NCBI RefSeq assembly: GCF_002237595.1
Contig: NZ_CP022529.1
Span: 186,001-250,000, forward strand
Direction of reading: 5' to 3'
Origin: Labrenzia sp. VG12
GTDB lineage: Bacteria > Pseudomonadota > Alphaproteobacteria > Rhizobiales > Stappiaceae
Length of the DNA: 64,000 nt
The notes under the pieces were generated by a model. The model was not told the DNA's origin. It searched no databases and saw only the letters and a program-made list of their open reading frames with translations. Of the stretch, positions 1-8,112 are shown piece by piece. Both the position numbers and the translations under genes were made by a program. Within the stretch, counting starts at the first letter, position 1. Every line of letters starts with the position of its first letter.

Positions 1-621
1 ATGCAACAGGCAGAAAACGGTCTGCGCGGCTTCGACTATGAGGTCGCCGTCGAGGCGTTTACGCGCATGGGCTACGTGCCGACCATCCGTTTTCTGCCCT
101 GGAAACGGGCATTGAATGAAGCTGAAACCGGCACCACTGCGGGCATTCTGACCTGTGCCAGGAATGCGGAGCGCGAGCGTTTCATCCTGTTTTCCGACCC
201 GATCAGCACCTATACCGATGCCTTCTTCAAGCGCAGGGGGCACGCCGGTCCGGACATTCGCGAAGTCTCCGATGTCATCGGCCAACCGGTTGCGTCCATG
301 GCGGGATACGAGAGTTTACGTGACCTGCGGGACATCGGTGCGAAACCGGTCGAAGTGCCCAACACGTTGAACGGATTGAACATGTTGCTGGCGCGGCGTT
401 TCGATTATCTCTATGGCGGCCGTGAAACCACCGAATACCTGATCAAGAAGAACGGTCTGTCCGAGGAGTTCGACTTCATTCCGCTTGATCAGGAGAGCTT
501 TCATTTCTGTTTTTCAAAATCCTATCCGGGTGTCGAAAAACTGGTTGAGGCTTTCAATGACGCTCTCGCCGAGATGCGGCGCGATGGCACCTATGAAGCC
601 ATTCACGCCAAGTACCGGTAA
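1..621 (+). CDS. Family 3 extracellular solute-binding protein, C-terminal part
   Basis: A periplasmic binding protein of the polar amino acid ABC transporter type (SBP family 3). The visible 206 residues start directly in the first lobe (FDYEVAVEAF, then an FLPWKRAL segment typical of the group) and end with a C-terminal helix and YEAIHAKYR, the usual end of these proteins. There is no signal peptide or ribosome site, and full members have about 240-280 residues. The Met at base 1 is therefore probably internal, with the true start outside the window. No transporter membrane or ATPase gene follows, so it may be an orphan binding protein. Ligand unknown. A 10-bp inverted repeat begins right after the stop codon. 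Confidence 0.8.
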   Translation: MQQAENGLRGFDYEVAVEAFTRMGYVPTIRFLPWKRALNEAETGTTAGILTCARNAERERFILFSDPISTYTDAFFKRRGHAGPDIREVSDVIGQPVASMAGYESLRDLRDIGAKPVEVPNTLNGLNMLLARRFDYLYGGRETTEYLIKKNGLSEEFDFIPLDQESFHFCFSKSYPGVEKLVEAFNDALAEMRRDGTYEAIHAKYR

Positions 622-653
622 CCGGTTCCACCAAAACCAGCCTGTGGAACCGG
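622..653 (+). terminator. Hairpin directly after the solute-binding protein gene
   Basis: A perfect 10-bp inverted repeat (CCGGTTCCAC ... GTGGAACCGG, 12-nt loop) starts at the base after the TAA stop. There is no clear T-run, so it may be an mRNA 3'-end stabiliser or a weak terminator. Confidence 0.5.
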
Positions 654-740
654 ACATCAGAAAAGCAGTTTGACCGGACGGGTGCCATTGGGCACGCTGC
701 ACGCTCCGCAGAGTTCCGCCCCCGAAAAGAGTTCTCCCGC

Positions 741-1166
741 ATGCAGACAACGTTTTCCCTGCGCACATCCGGCCAGGGCCTCTATGAGTTCACGGGCTCC
801 GTTGCCGGGTGGTTGGCAGAAAACGATGCGGCAGACGGGCTGCTGACGCTCTTTGTCCGTCATACCTCCTGTTCGCTGTTGATCCAGGAGAATGCGGATC
901 CGGATGTGCAACAGGACCTGAACGCCTTTTTCAAGCGTCTGGTGCCGCCCGCGGATGATCCGTCCATGTCCTATCTCACGCACACGCTGGAAGGCCCGGA
1001 TGACATGCCCGCCCATATCAAGGCCGCCATGATGCCCGTTTCGCTCTCCATCCCTGTGAGCAACGGTCGGACGGTGCTGGGGACCTGGCAGGGGATCTAT
1101 CTGTTCGAACATCGAACCAGACCGCATCAGCGCCAGGTGGTGGCTCATCTGCAGAGCGACCGCTAA
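741..1166 (+). CDS. yjbQ: YjbQ family protein (UPF0047)
   Basis: A 141-residue single-domain protein of the YjbQ/UPF0047 family, about the same length as the E. coli protein. Family signatures are the RHTSCSLLIQENADPDVQQD region (residues about 45-65) and the C-terminal GTWQGIYLFEHR strand. E. coli YjbQ has weak thiamine-phosphate synthase activity, but the physiological role is unsettled, so the reaction here is inferred by family only. It is cytoplasmic, with no signal peptide. The 120-bp gap and hairpin upstream suggest it is transcribed separately from the preceding gene. Confidence 0.9.
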   Translation: MQTTFSLRTSGQGLYEFTGSVAGWLAENDAADGLLTLFVRHTSCSLLIQENADPDVQQDLNAFFKRLVPPADDPSMSYLTHTLEGPDDMPAHIKAAMMPVSLSIPVSNGRTVLGTWQGIYLFEHRTRPHQRQVVAHLQSDR

Positions 1167-1203
1167 GGAGTGCGCTTGAAAGATATACCGAATTCAGAGT
1201 TTT

Positions 1204-1219
1204 TGTGACGATTGTCACA
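1204..1219. promoter_or_regulatory. CRP-type box (TGTGA-N6-TCACA)
   Basis: TGTGA-CGATTG-TCACA matches the CRP consensus half-sites perfectly and is also a 6+6 inverted repeat (TGTGAC/GTCACA). It lies about 60 bp upstream of the start of the small secreted protein at 1280, a plausible activator position. Confidence 0.5.
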
Positions 1220-1279
1220 CCACCTGCTGCTGGTCGGCCTACCGTGATGAAACCCCTGTTTCACGAAAGGAGACCGTTA

Positions 1280-1576
1280 ATGCGGCACCTACTGGTTTTT
1301 GCACTTGTGCTGTTTGCTGCACCGGCGCTGGCCGACAATGATCCGAACCGGCCGACGGACAAGATCGCCGCGGATCTGGGCGTTGAGGAAACCGTCTTCA
1401 TCGATTGCTTCAAGCCGGTCAATCCGGAGCCGGGGAAATATCCGGCCGGCGCGCAGCAGCGGGCCAACAAGGCCATCCTTCTGCCGTGCCTGCAGGCTGC
1501 CAACCCGGATATCACAAACGACCTTCTGGATACGGTCATGGACCGATACCGGCCGGAGGGAGCGTTCCGAAAGTAG
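1280..1576 (+). CDS. Small secreted hypothetical protein
   Basis: A 98-residue protein I do not recognise. It has a clear signal peptide (MRHLLVFALVLFAAPALA, cleavage after ALA about residue 18) and a short mature domain with two Cys (IDCFKPV and LLPCLQA, spaced about 37 residues) that could form a periplasmic disulphide. The ATG at 1280 was chosen over upstream in-frame starts because AAAGGAG lies 7 bases before it and the signal peptide starts there. A CRP-type box sits about 60 bp upstream. The gene converges on the SDR gene with only 8 bp between stop codons. Confidence 0.7.
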   Translation: MRHLLVFALVLFAAPALADNDPNRPTDKIAADLGVEETVFIDCFKPVNPEPGKYPAGAQQRANKAILLPCLQAANPDITNDLLDTVMDRYRPEGAFRK

Positions 1577-1584
1577 TCTTGCCG

Positions 1585-2337
1585 CTAAGACCGCAAGGCC
1601 GGCAAGCCGACCCCGGTGCTTTCAAAGCCGCCATCGGCCGCGATGATCTGGCCTGTGACATAACTGGCCTGATCTGAACACAGAAACGCAATGAGCTCGG
1701 CGATTTCCATCTCGCTGCCATACCGGTTCAGCGGGATGGCGTCGTGATAGGCGTCGATGATGTCCTGGCTGTGAACCGCCATGGCGAGTTTGGTGCGCAC
1801 AGGGCCGGGGCAGACGCAATTTGCCCGGATGCCGAATTCGCCAAGTTCGGCCGCCTGCTGTTTGGTCAGCTGGATGACGGCGGCCTTGGAGGTTCCATAG
1901 GCGACCCGAAGTGTTGATGCGCGCAGGCCTGATATGGAAGCGATGTTGACAATGGAGCCCCGAGTTGCTTTCAGCGCCGGCGTGACGGCCTGGGAGACGA
2001 GAAAGACGCCATCCAGGTTGGTCTCCATGACCCGTCGCCACATGGCAAAATCCGTTTTGTCGATCGGGCCGAATTCCGCAACGCCTGCATTGTTCACCAC
2101 CGCGTCAAGACCGCCGAAAGCTTCTAGAATGGCCGGAACCGTCTTGTCGACGTCCGACGCGATTGAAACATCGCAGAAAAAGGGCATGGCGCCTTCCAAC
2201 CCGTCAGATGCCTTTGTCAGTTCGTCACGATCGCGATCCAGCATGGCGACCTGCCAGCCCTTGCCGAGCAGCAATTTGCTGGTTGCCAGCCCGATACCGC
2301 GGGCCGCTCCGGTGATGAGGGCAGTTTTGAGAGCCAT
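1585..2337 (-). CDS. SDR family oxidoreductase
   Basis: A classical short-chain dehydrogenase/reductase of 250 residues. It has the N-terminal Rossmann motif GAARGIG (about residues 10-16), the NNAG motif (about 82-85), catalytic Ser in the NIASISG strand and the YGTSK catalytic Tyr/Lys pair, then CPGPVRT and the C-terminal VTGQIIAADGG typical of the FabG-like subgroup. An acidic residue after the second strand (LDRDRDE) suggests NAD rather than NADP use. It acts in the cytoplasm on an unknown alcohol or ketone. The next minus-strand gene upstream (2392-2832) encodes a secreted protein and may or may not be co-transcribed across the 54-bp gap. Confidence 0.9.
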   Translation of the reverse strand: MALKTALITGAARGIGLATSKLLLGKGWQVAMLDRDRDELTKASDGLEGAMPFFCDVSIASDVDKTVPAILEAFGGLDAVVNNAGVAEFGPIDKTDFAMWRRVMETNLDGVFLVSQAVTPALKATRGSIVNIASISGLRASTLRVAYGTSKAAVIQLTKQQAAELGEFGIRANCVCPGPVRTKLAMAVHSQDIIDAYHDAIPLNRYGSEMEIAELIAFLCSDQASYVTGQIIAADGGFESTGVGLPALRS

Positions 2338-2391
2338 GGGGCGAGGATCCGATAAGCTGATGGGAAGAGGGAAGGGAGGGGTGCTGACCAG

Positions 2392-2832
2392 TCAACGCAT
2401 GGACACGCAGACCCTGATGGCGCCGGCATTGTCCCAGAGTGCCACATCCTGATCATTGATGCGGAAGGCATAAACACCTGCGGGATCGGCTGAATTGACC
2501 GCAAGGGCGGCAAATTCGGCAAACGGCACGATCCTGCCTGCCTGGTCTCGCACCAGCATCTCGCCGAACGCATAGGACTGATCGAACTTGTAGCCGTAGA
2601 GAGGTCCGAGCTTCTTGGCGTCCTGACCTGAATATCCGCGTGGACCGACGGGTTTGTAGAGACCGGTAATCACGCTCCAATTACCGGAAAAACTGACTTT
2701 CCGTATCTTGCCGCCGGGCAGGTTGAGGGTTTGCCAGCCCTTTTTCGACTGAACGGTCACACAATGGTCGGCAGCAAGGACAGAGGACGGCAGAAACAGA
2801 AGCAGAATCAGAAGTGAACGTGCAAATGCCAT
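2392..2832 (-). CDS. Secreted hypothetical protein
   Basis: A 146-residue protein with a signal peptide (MAFARSLLILLLFLPSSVLA) and mature sequence starting near ADHCVTVQSKKGW. The mature part looks like a small beta-rich domain with two Cys, one near each end (DHCVTV and IRVCVSMR), possibly one disulphide. I do not recognise the family. The start was placed at 2832 because GGAG lies 6 bases upstream; an upstream in-frame ATG at 2856 would put eight residues before the signal peptide and lacks such a site. It may share a transcript with the SDR gene, whose start is 54 bp downstream. Confidence 0.7.
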   Translation of the reverse strand: MAFARSLLILLLFLPSSVLAADHCVTVQSKKGWQTLNLPGGKIRKVSFSGNWSVITGLYKPVGPRGYSGQDAKKLGPLYGYKFDQSYAFGEMLVRDQAGRIVPFAEFAALAVNSADPAGVYAFRINDQDVALWDNAGAIRVCVSMR

Positions 2833-2956
2833 GACTGGCTCCGGAAAGATGGGCATGCGGAGCTAAGCAGTCGAGCGGTATTCGCGTCAAGGCAGACATG
2901 CAGCGAGCGGCGTTTGCTCACGCAAGCTTCACGCACACTTGCCTTGTAAGTATTGA

Positions 2957-3048
2957 CGGGCGTTCCCACATCTCTTCATGAACGATGAGGGTCGTTCCTC
3001 CCCAGACTGGCGCCGGGCTTTCGTGAAAGCTTCGGCGCCTTCTTTTTT
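2957..3048 (+). ncRNA. Candidate trans-acting small RNA with a strong intrinsic terminator
   Basis: In the 388-bp gap between two minus-strand genes lies a plus-strand intrinsic terminator with no protein gene to terminate. Upstream of it are a 7-bp hairpin with G-U pairs (about 2973-2991), then an unpaired stretch with CCTCCCC (about 2997-3003), complementary to Shine-Dalgarno sequences, then the terminator. A possible promoter is TTCACG (2929-2934) and TATTGA (2951-2956) with a 16-bp spacer. Hairpin, CU-rich loop and terminator within about 90 nt is typical of Hfq-type sRNAs. The exact 5' end is uncertain. The rest of the gap (3049-3220) holds nothing I can identify. Confidence 0.45.
3009..3048 (+). 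terminator. Rho-independent terminator
   Basis: A 7-bp outer stem GGCGCCG/CGGCGCC encloses an inner GCTTTC-GT-GAAAGC stem, followed directly by TTCTTTTTT. The T-run is only on the plus strand, so it ends a plus-strand transcript, the candidate sRNA. Confidence 0.8.
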
Positions 3049-3220
3049 GGCCGGCCGAGTTGTTGTAGGCTTCGCCCGGAGCAGGTTTCCGCCTGCCGCA
3101 GATCAGACTCCACCGCGCATCTCGGACGGCAGGGGCTTTGTCGTGGAGGGGTGAAGGTGGTGGCCCGCGCCGTCGGACGGGGACGGCGCGGGCTCTAACA
3201 CCGGCCTGAAAAGGAGGGGC

Positions 3221-3475
3221 TCAGGACGCGGTGTTAGCCGCAGCCGCCAGAAGGGCAGCAATCTGATCTTTCAAGTGCAGTCGCTTCTTTTTCAGGTCCT
3301 CCAGGACCTCGTCCGATGCCGGCGCGACATCCGTCTCGATCCGGTGCACCTCGCGGTTGATCGTGTGGTACTCATCTGCGAGCCGGGCGAAGTGGGCATC
3401 ATTTACTTTCAGATGATGCAGAGCTTCTGCGGCTTCCGGGAATTCTTCATGAAGTTCGTGTGGCACGTGGCTCAT
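3221..3475 (-). CDS. YdcH family protein (DUF465)
   Basis: An 84-residue all-helical small protein of the YdcH/DUF465 family, common in proteobacteria and of unknown function. Signatures are HELHEEFPE near the start, a central helix (FARLADEYHTINREVHRIE) and the LKKKRLHLKDQIAALL C-terminal helix; the heptad pattern suggests a coiled-coil hairpin. A perfect AAGGAGG precedes the ATG by 6 bases. It is monocistronic, and the gap downstream holds the candidate sRNA on the other strand. Confidence 0.9.
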   Translation of the reverse strand: MSHVPHELHEEFPEAAEALHHLKVNDAHFARLADEYHTINREVHRIETDVAPASDEVLEDLKKKRLHLKDQIAALLAAAANTAS

Positions 3476-3606
3476 TCTTGCCTCCTTTTGAGACCCTCAA
3501 AGTGCCGCCAACGGCTTTGAAGCACCTTGAGACAGATCAATCGGAGACGTATTCCCTCGTGTGAATTCCAGAGGGGGGCATGCGTGAACAGCCAGCGGCG
3601 GCAATC

Positions 3607-5247
3607 TCACGTGTTCTGTACGGGGGACAGCTTTGGCAGCCTGCCTTCGGCGGGCATTTTTTCCTTGAGACTCTGCTCGAGCAGATAAAGCGAGAAATCC
3701 CGGATCGGCATCGGCTTGGCGAAATAATAGCCTTGCGCGTAGTCCACCTTACGGTTCCGCAATGAGGTCAACTGTTCAAAAGTTTCAACGCCTTCCGCGC
3801 AGACCCGCATGCCATGGGCGTCCGCGATGTCCAGAATCGCATGGATTATGGCGCCGCGCGTGCTTTCCAGGGTCGACCCAAGGTCATCCACGAACATCTT
3901 GTCGATCTTGACGAGATCCGGGTTCAGCGCCTTGATCTGGGCCAGATTGGAATACCCGGTGCCGAAATCGTCAATCGAGATCAGGCAGCCGATGCTGCGC
4001 AGATATTCCAGCGATTTGGCAATGCTGGTGCCGGTTCCGATTCCGGTCTCGAGAATTTCGCAGTTCAGGGAAATCTGCGCATCGGTTGCGGTCTGGAAGA
4101 CCGGCGACTGAATCACGGTCTGGATCTGCTCGTCATCCAGGTCCGCCTGGAAGAAATTGACACCGACCTTGAATCCCGGTCTCCCGGCAAGCAGGGGGAT
4201 AAGGTTCTCCAGCGCCTTTTGAATGATGATCTCGGTGAACTCCCAGGTCAGGTTCTGATCCTGGATTATGGAGATGAATTCGTCCGGGAAAAGCTTGCCC
4301 TGCGCATCCTCGAAACGGGCCAGGACTTCGCAGCCGTCACATTTCATCGTTGCGAGTGTCACGATCGGCTGGAAATGCGGCTCGAAACCCTTGCCGCCAT
4401 TTCGAATCGCGCGCCGAATGCGGCCGGTCGGACTGTTGTGCAGGCGGATCGTGCGGCTCACTCTTTGGCAAACGAGATATCCGGTGACGAAACTGAAGAT
4501 CGCGAAGATCGCGAGCAGCAGGCCATTTTCCTTCAAGACCCGGCTGGCGGGAACCATCGTAAGGTAGCAAAGCCTGATGTCTCCGGGGCCGCAGGCCTGG
4601 GCGTAGACATGGCCGAATGCCGGCCCGAAACTGTTGCCATAATGGGTCAGCAGCCCGGGATTGCCATTGGCAAGATAGCGCACGGAATATGGATCGGCCT
4701 TCTCGGAGACGTAAAAGAGGTCGTCTTCGGCGGTCGCCAGGTTTCCGGTCTGGAAAAAGGACACGCCGTAGCGCCCCTTCTTGATCAGGGTGACCCTGTC
4801 GACACCGTCCGCATGGCTGAAAGGAACGCGGTACCAGGTTTCACGTCCGTCCTTGAACAGAACCGCCTTTTCCGGCGCACCAAAGTCGTGAGGCGGGTCA
4901 AACCGGCCGAAGCTTGACGAGCACGCTACCCGGGTGCCGCCGTCGGGGAAAAACCAGATATTGGTGATATGATTGTCCTTGAAGACAAGCGTGTTGAGCT
5001 TCTTCAGATGAGCGGGGCCGCAATCTGCGTCGGACAGCTTTTCCAGATGGGCGTAGAGCTGGTTGCCGCGGTCGATATTGGCGAGCCAGACGTCCAGTAG
5101 CGCCGCGGTCTGCTGGCGCAGCTCCCGTTGCGCATCAAATGCCAGACCCGTCCAGGCCATAACCATCATCACGGCAACCGTCGCCAGGCCTGCGAGCACG
5201 CCTGTCAATTTCGGTCGGTTTATGAACGTTCTTCCAAGGCGTGTCAT
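3607..5247 (-). CDS. Membrane-bound CSS-motif/EAL cyclic-di-GMP phosphodiesterase
   Basis: A 546-residue protein. An N-terminal membrane segment (about 15-35) is followed by a periplasmic CSS-type sensor domain with the Cys-Ser-Ser motif (VACSSSFGRF), a second membrane segment (LLLAIFAIFSFVTGYLVC) and a C-terminal EAL domain (about 280-530). Catalytic features look intact: EVLARF in place of EAL, Asn in VGVNFFQ, Glu in CEILETG, the DDFGTGYSNL loop, Lys in LVKIDKMF, Glu in CAEGVET and QGYYFAKP. It should hydrolyse c-di-GMP to pGpG. In the CSS-EAL family, redox of the periplasmic cysteines (through DsbA/DsbB) tunes activity; that is family knowledge, not shown here. It is monocistronic. Confidence 0.9.
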   Translation of the reverse strand: MTRLGRTFINRPKLTGVLAGLATVAVMMVMAWTGLAFDAQRELRQQTAALLDVWLANIDRGNQLYAHLEKLSDADCGPAHLKKLNTLVFKDNHITNIWFFPDGGTRVACSSSFGRFDPPHDFGAPEKAVLFKDGRETWYRVPFSHADGVDRVTLIKKGRYGVSFFQTGNLATAEDDLFYVSEKADPYSVRYLANGNPGLLTHYGNSFGPAFGHVYAQACGPGDIRLCYLTMVPASRVLKENGLLLAIFAIFSFVTGYLVCQRVSRTIRLHNSPTGRIRRAIRNGGKGFEPHFQPIVTLATMKCDGCEVLARFEDAQGKLFPDEFISIIQDQNLTWEFTEIIIQKALENLIPLLAGRPGFKVGVNFFQADLDDEQIQTVIQSPVFQTATDAQISLNCEILETGIGTGTSIAKSLEYLRSIGCLISIDDFGTGYSNLAQIKALNPDLVKIDKMFVDDLGSTLESTRGAIIHAILDIADAHGMRVCAEGVETFEQLTSLRNRKVDYAQGYYFAKPMPIRDFSLYLLEQSLKEKMPAEGRLPKLSPVQNT

Positions 5248-5319
5248 GTATCTGCCAGCTTTTCGGAAAACCAGCTAACGCCTATCTGATTAAGATCAGG
5301 TCAATTGGTAGCATTAACG

Positions 5320-5523
5320 ATGCTTAACCTCCGGAAATTGTATCCCGGCTCGGTCGAATTGCAGGTTTTCGTCGTAAGAAGCCGACTTTCCGGTGATGCG
5401 CTGCGCAATCTCGATGAAAAGCTCGCCTCCTGTGAACGCCAGACCCTGGTTCCTTCCGGCCTGTTTCTGATCTGGCAGGGACGACAAGGGGAGGACAAGG
5501 TCCTGATCCTAGATCTTTCCTAA
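5320..5523 (+). CDS. Possible small protein
   Basis: A 67-codon frame with a protein-like composition (beta-rich, VELQVFVVRSR ... LFLIWQGRQGEDKVLILDLS). I recognise no family. ATG at 5320 is the best start; an in-frame TTG at 5305 is the alternative, and neither has a convincing ribosome site. It is divergent from the EAL gene across 72 bp. The region could be a real small gene or chance; codon third positions are moderately GC-rich. Confidence 0.3.
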   Translation: MLNLRKLYPGSVELQVFVVRSRLSGDALRNLDEKLASCERQTLVPSGLFLIWQGRQGEDKVLILDLS

Positions 5524-5588
5524 AGAAATCAGACCCGTCTTTATTTGTGATTACTTGACCTTGGGGAAAGTGAAAAGGTGTCTTTCTC

Positions 5589-5606
5589 CTGACAGAAGGC
5601 TGTCAG
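5589..5606 (+). promoter_or_regulatory. Leader hairpin upstream of the VOC gene
   Basis: A perfect 7-bp inverted repeat CTGACAG-AAGG-CTGTCAG lies 50 bp before the VOC start codon. It is either an operator or an mRNA leader hairpin. Confidence 0.35.
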
Positions 5607-5620
5607 CAGGGGGGTGATAA

Positions 5621-5636
5621 GGTGATCCTCATCACA
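5621..5636. promoter_or_regulatory. CRP-like box, one mismatch
   Basis: GGTGA-TCCTCA-TCACA differs from the consensus in one base. It ends only 19 bp before the ATG at 5656, just before the ribosome site, so any regulator bound here would more likely repress. Confidence 0.25.
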
Positions 5637-5655
5637 GCACGAAGGGAGACTTTCC

Positions 5656-6030
5656 ATGACTTTCACACCCGATCACTTCAACGTCTGGATGGAGATTCCG
5701 GTCTCGGATCTGGACAGGGCGGTCAGCTTTTATAATGACGTTTTCAAAACGGAGCTTAGACGTGTCACTGACATGGGACCAAACGAATTTGCAATCTTCC
5801 CTGCGAAAGAGCAGGGTGGAGTTGCCGGTCATCTTTACCCTGGAAAGCCGGCAGAAAAGGGAACCGGGCCGACCATCCATCTGGCCTGCCCGGACAGCCT
5901 CGAAGCAACCATGGAACGATTTGCCAATGCAGGCGGCGAAGTCATTTCCGATCCGGTCGCCATTCCGGCGGGCCGATTTGCCTACGGCATCGATCCGGAC
6001 GGCAACTCGATCGGCCTGTTCGCGGCCTGA
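5656..6030 (+). CDS. VOC family (glyoxalase/bleomycin resistance-like) protein
   Basis: A 124-residue vicinal-oxygen-chelate protein built from two beta-alpha-beta-beta-beta units: WMEIPVSDLDRAVSFYNDVF at the N-terminus and a second unit ending in YGIDPDGNSIGLFAA. This size and the DPDGN turn match small putative glyoxalase-like lyases of unknown substrate. Not all canonical metal ligands are evident, so catalysis is unproven. GGGAG lies about 8 bases before the ATG. A YafY-type regulator follows 42 bp downstream on the same strand and a strong terminator ends the pair, so they form a two-gene unit. Confidence 0.85.
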   Translation: MTFTPDHFNVWMEIPVSDLDRAVSFYNDVFKTELRRVTDMGPNEFAIFPAKEQGGVAGHLYPGKPAEKGTGPTIHLACPDSLEATMERFANAGGEVISDPVAIPAGRFAYGIDPDGNSIGLFAA

Positions 6031-6072
6031 CGGGGACCGGGCAGCTCGCCAGCTCCTGAAGGAGCTGGCAGC

Positions 6073-6774
6073 ATGAGGCGCGCCGACCGCTTGTTCCAGA
6101 TCGTGCAGTACCTGCGCGGCGGCCGGCTCGTCAGGGCACGTCAGTTGTCCGAATGGCTGGAAGTATCCGAACGCACCATCTACCGCGACGTCGCCGACCT
6201 TCAGGCGTCAGGGGTTCCGATCGAAGGTGCCGCCGGTGTCGGCTATATCATGCGCGATGGTTATGAGCTGCCCCCGCTCATGTTTACCCGCGATGAAATT
6301 GTTGCCCTTCTGGCAGGCGCGAGGCTTATCCGCGCCTGGGGAGGTGCGGCCATGGCCAGGGCGGCCGAAGAGGCCATGATCAAGATCGATGCGGTTCTGC
6401 CCGACAAGATGCGGGTGCGGCAGAACGAGGTCGAAATCCATGCCTTTGCGCCCGAAATGACACCGCAGGTGCGGGCGCATATCGATTTCCTCGAAACAGC
6501 TTCGGACGCACGCAAACGGCTCTCCATTGCCTATTGCGACGGCAAGGGTGAACCGAGCCACCGCTCCATCCGGCCTCTCGGGCTCTGGTTCTGGGGCAAG
6601 GTCTGGACGCTGGTGGCCTGGTGCGAGCTGCGTCAGGACTTCCGCATGTTCCGGCTGGACCGGATCTCGGAACTTCGTGACCTTGGCGACAGGTTCGAGG
6701 CCGAGCCGGGAAAGACCCTCAAGGATTTCTACAGATCCATGGAGCAAGACGGGTATCAGCGCCTTGGTAGCTGA
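6073..6774 (+). CDS. YafY/WYL family transcriptional regulator
   Basis: A 233-residue regulator. An N-terminal winged helix-turn-helix of the HTH_11 type (residues about 3-58, LVRARQLSEWLEVSERTIYRDVADLQ) is followed by a WYL-like ligand domain (about 135-225: LSIAYCDGKGE, then RPLGLWFWGKVWTLVAWCELRQDFRMFRLDRI). YafY-type proteins often pair with small glyoxalase-like genes and act as effector-dependent repressors or activators; here the VOC gene lies 42 bp upstream in the same unit, so autoregulation of the pair is likely but inferred. AGGAG lies about 9 bases before the ATG. Confidence 0.9.
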   Translation: MRRADRLFQIVQYLRGGRLVRARQLSEWLEVSERTIYRDVADLQASGVPIEGAAGVGYIMRDGYELPPLMFTRDEIVALLAGARLIRAWGGAAMARAAEEAMIKIDAVLPDKMRVRQNEVEIHAFAPEMTPQVRAHIDFLETASDARKRLSIAYCDGKGEPSHRSIRPLGLWFWGKVWTLVAWCELRQDFRMFRLDRISELRDLGDRFEAEPGKTLKDFYRSMEQDGYQRLGS

Positions 6775-6843
6775 CCCTCTCGCACCGGACATGGCCGCTG
6801 CATTGAGATGACCATCCTTGCCGCGAGCCTCTGTTGCAGGAAT

Positions 6844-6892
6844 TTGAACCGTATCTGACATGCGTTGCCTGTCGGTACGGTTCAAGTTTTTT
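6844..6892 (+). terminator. Rho-independent terminator
   Basis: A perfect 10-bp stem TTGAACCGTA/TACGGTTCAA with an inner CTGACA/TGTCGG stem, followed by GTTTTTT. It ends the VOC-YafY unit before the convergent hydrolase gene. Confidence 0.85.
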
Positions 6893-6905
6893 AAGGTCCC
6901 GCTTT

Positions 6906-7958
6906 TCAAGGGGAATTCGTCACCTCGTCAAGCCAGGAGGTCAGGGCCTCCAGTGCTGAGGGATCGATGGTGGTTTTGATCTGAAGATACTCCGAAATGC
7001 GTCCGGTCGTTGTCGGTTGAAACAGATGGTTCAAGCCAGGCAGGATGAGGGTTTCCGAACTTGGATGCTGCAGCAGTGCCTGCATAACCGGTGCATTTTG
7101 AGATGCCGACACCTGGAGATCGTGTTCTCCAAACAGGGCCAGAACCGGCACATCAAGTGACTTCAAAGACGGCCGGGGGTCGTAGTCGGCATATTCGATG
7201 GCCCATGGGGTCGCCCAGGCGGCGAGGTTCTCTTTTGTTGTGGCCTTGTTCGCCCCCGCTTCCTTCAGTAGCGGCGGCAGAGTCGCGTGAAGCTCCGCAG
7301 GTGTCTTTGCAGCCCGTATCGCTTCCGTCAGATCCCTGATGAGATTGACCTCTTTCAAAATGGTCTCTTCGTCCAGACCTTCCGACCGGGCGATATCGGC
7401 GACCTGGGTGGTCATGACATCCGGCAGCAGCGGCAGGGCAGGGCCGGCTAGAAACACCTGAAAACTGGCCGGTGTGTGCATTTGGGCCAAGGGCGCGATG
7501 TAGCCACCTTCCGAGTGGCCGAGATACCCCGTCCGGTCCGCATTCACCCGTGGGTGGGACTGCAGAAAAGCCAGCGCGGCAGCGGCATCGGCGGCAAAAT
7601 CGGACGCGGTCGCCGCCGCGTAGTCGCCGGTGCTTTTGCCATGGCCGCGGTCGTCATATCTGAGGACGCCATATCCCGCGCGCGTGAGGTGATCGGAGAG
7701 AACCAGGAAAGGTTTATGCCCAACGAGCTCCTCATCCTTGTTCTGGGGCCCTGAGCCGGTAATCAGAACGATCGCGGGGACCTTGTCATCGCCTTTTGGA
7801 AGTGTCAGTTCGGCGTCCAGCAGGACACCGTCAGCCCCTCCGGGCAGACTGACGGCTTCGACGATATAGTCCCGCTGCTGAGGTGTTTGCGGCCGGTCGA
7901 TCATGCCGAAGGCGGCCATGTAGCCGGACACCGTTGCAAAAAAGAGGCTGATCTTCAT
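6906..7958 (-). CDS. Secreted or membrane-anchored alpha/beta hydrolase
   Basis: A 350-residue alpha/beta-fold hydrolase of the serine aminopeptidase/dienelactone-hydrolase-like type. A hydrophobic N-terminus (MKISLFFATVSGYMAAFG) looks like a signal peptide or anchor. The oxyanion region (LITGSGPQNKDEE), RYDDRGHGKS strand, nucleophile elbow GHSEGG, Asp in LFGEHDLQV and His in LNHLF are all visible, so the triad is complete. The start was placed at 7958, where GGGAG precedes ATG by 5 bases; an upstream in-frame extension lacks both signals. It is divergent from a TetR regulator, with a palindromic operator candidate between them. Substrate unknown (an ester or peptide). Confidence 0.85.
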   Translation of the reverse strand: MKISLFFATVSGYMAAFGMIDRPQTPQQRDYIVEAVSLPGGADGVLLDAELTLPKGDDKVPAIVLITGSGPQNKDEELVGHKPFLVLSDHLTRAGYGVLRYDDRGHGKSTGDYAAATASDFAADAAAALAFLQSHPRVNADRTGYLGHSEGGYIAPLAQMHTPASFQVFLAGPALPLLPDVMTTQVADIARSEGLDEETILKEVNLIRDLTEAIRAAKTPAELHATLPPLLKEAGANKATTKENLAAWATPWAIEYADYDPRPSLKSLDVPVLALFGEHDLQVSASQNAPVMQALLQHPSSETLILPGLNHLFQPTTTGRISEYLQIKTTIDPSALEALTSWLDEVTNSP

Positions 7959-8112
7959 GAAAGCTCCCGGACAAAATTGACCAAAGGCACAGGAAAGCGC
8001 GGATCTCCAGGCTGCCTCGCCTTGAGACGTCTTGCAGCCCGCCGACACAAGCGTCACTGGTCGGGCTCATGGAAGGCTTTGCTGTCGCGGCCTTCGAACC
8101 CATGTTAAACTT

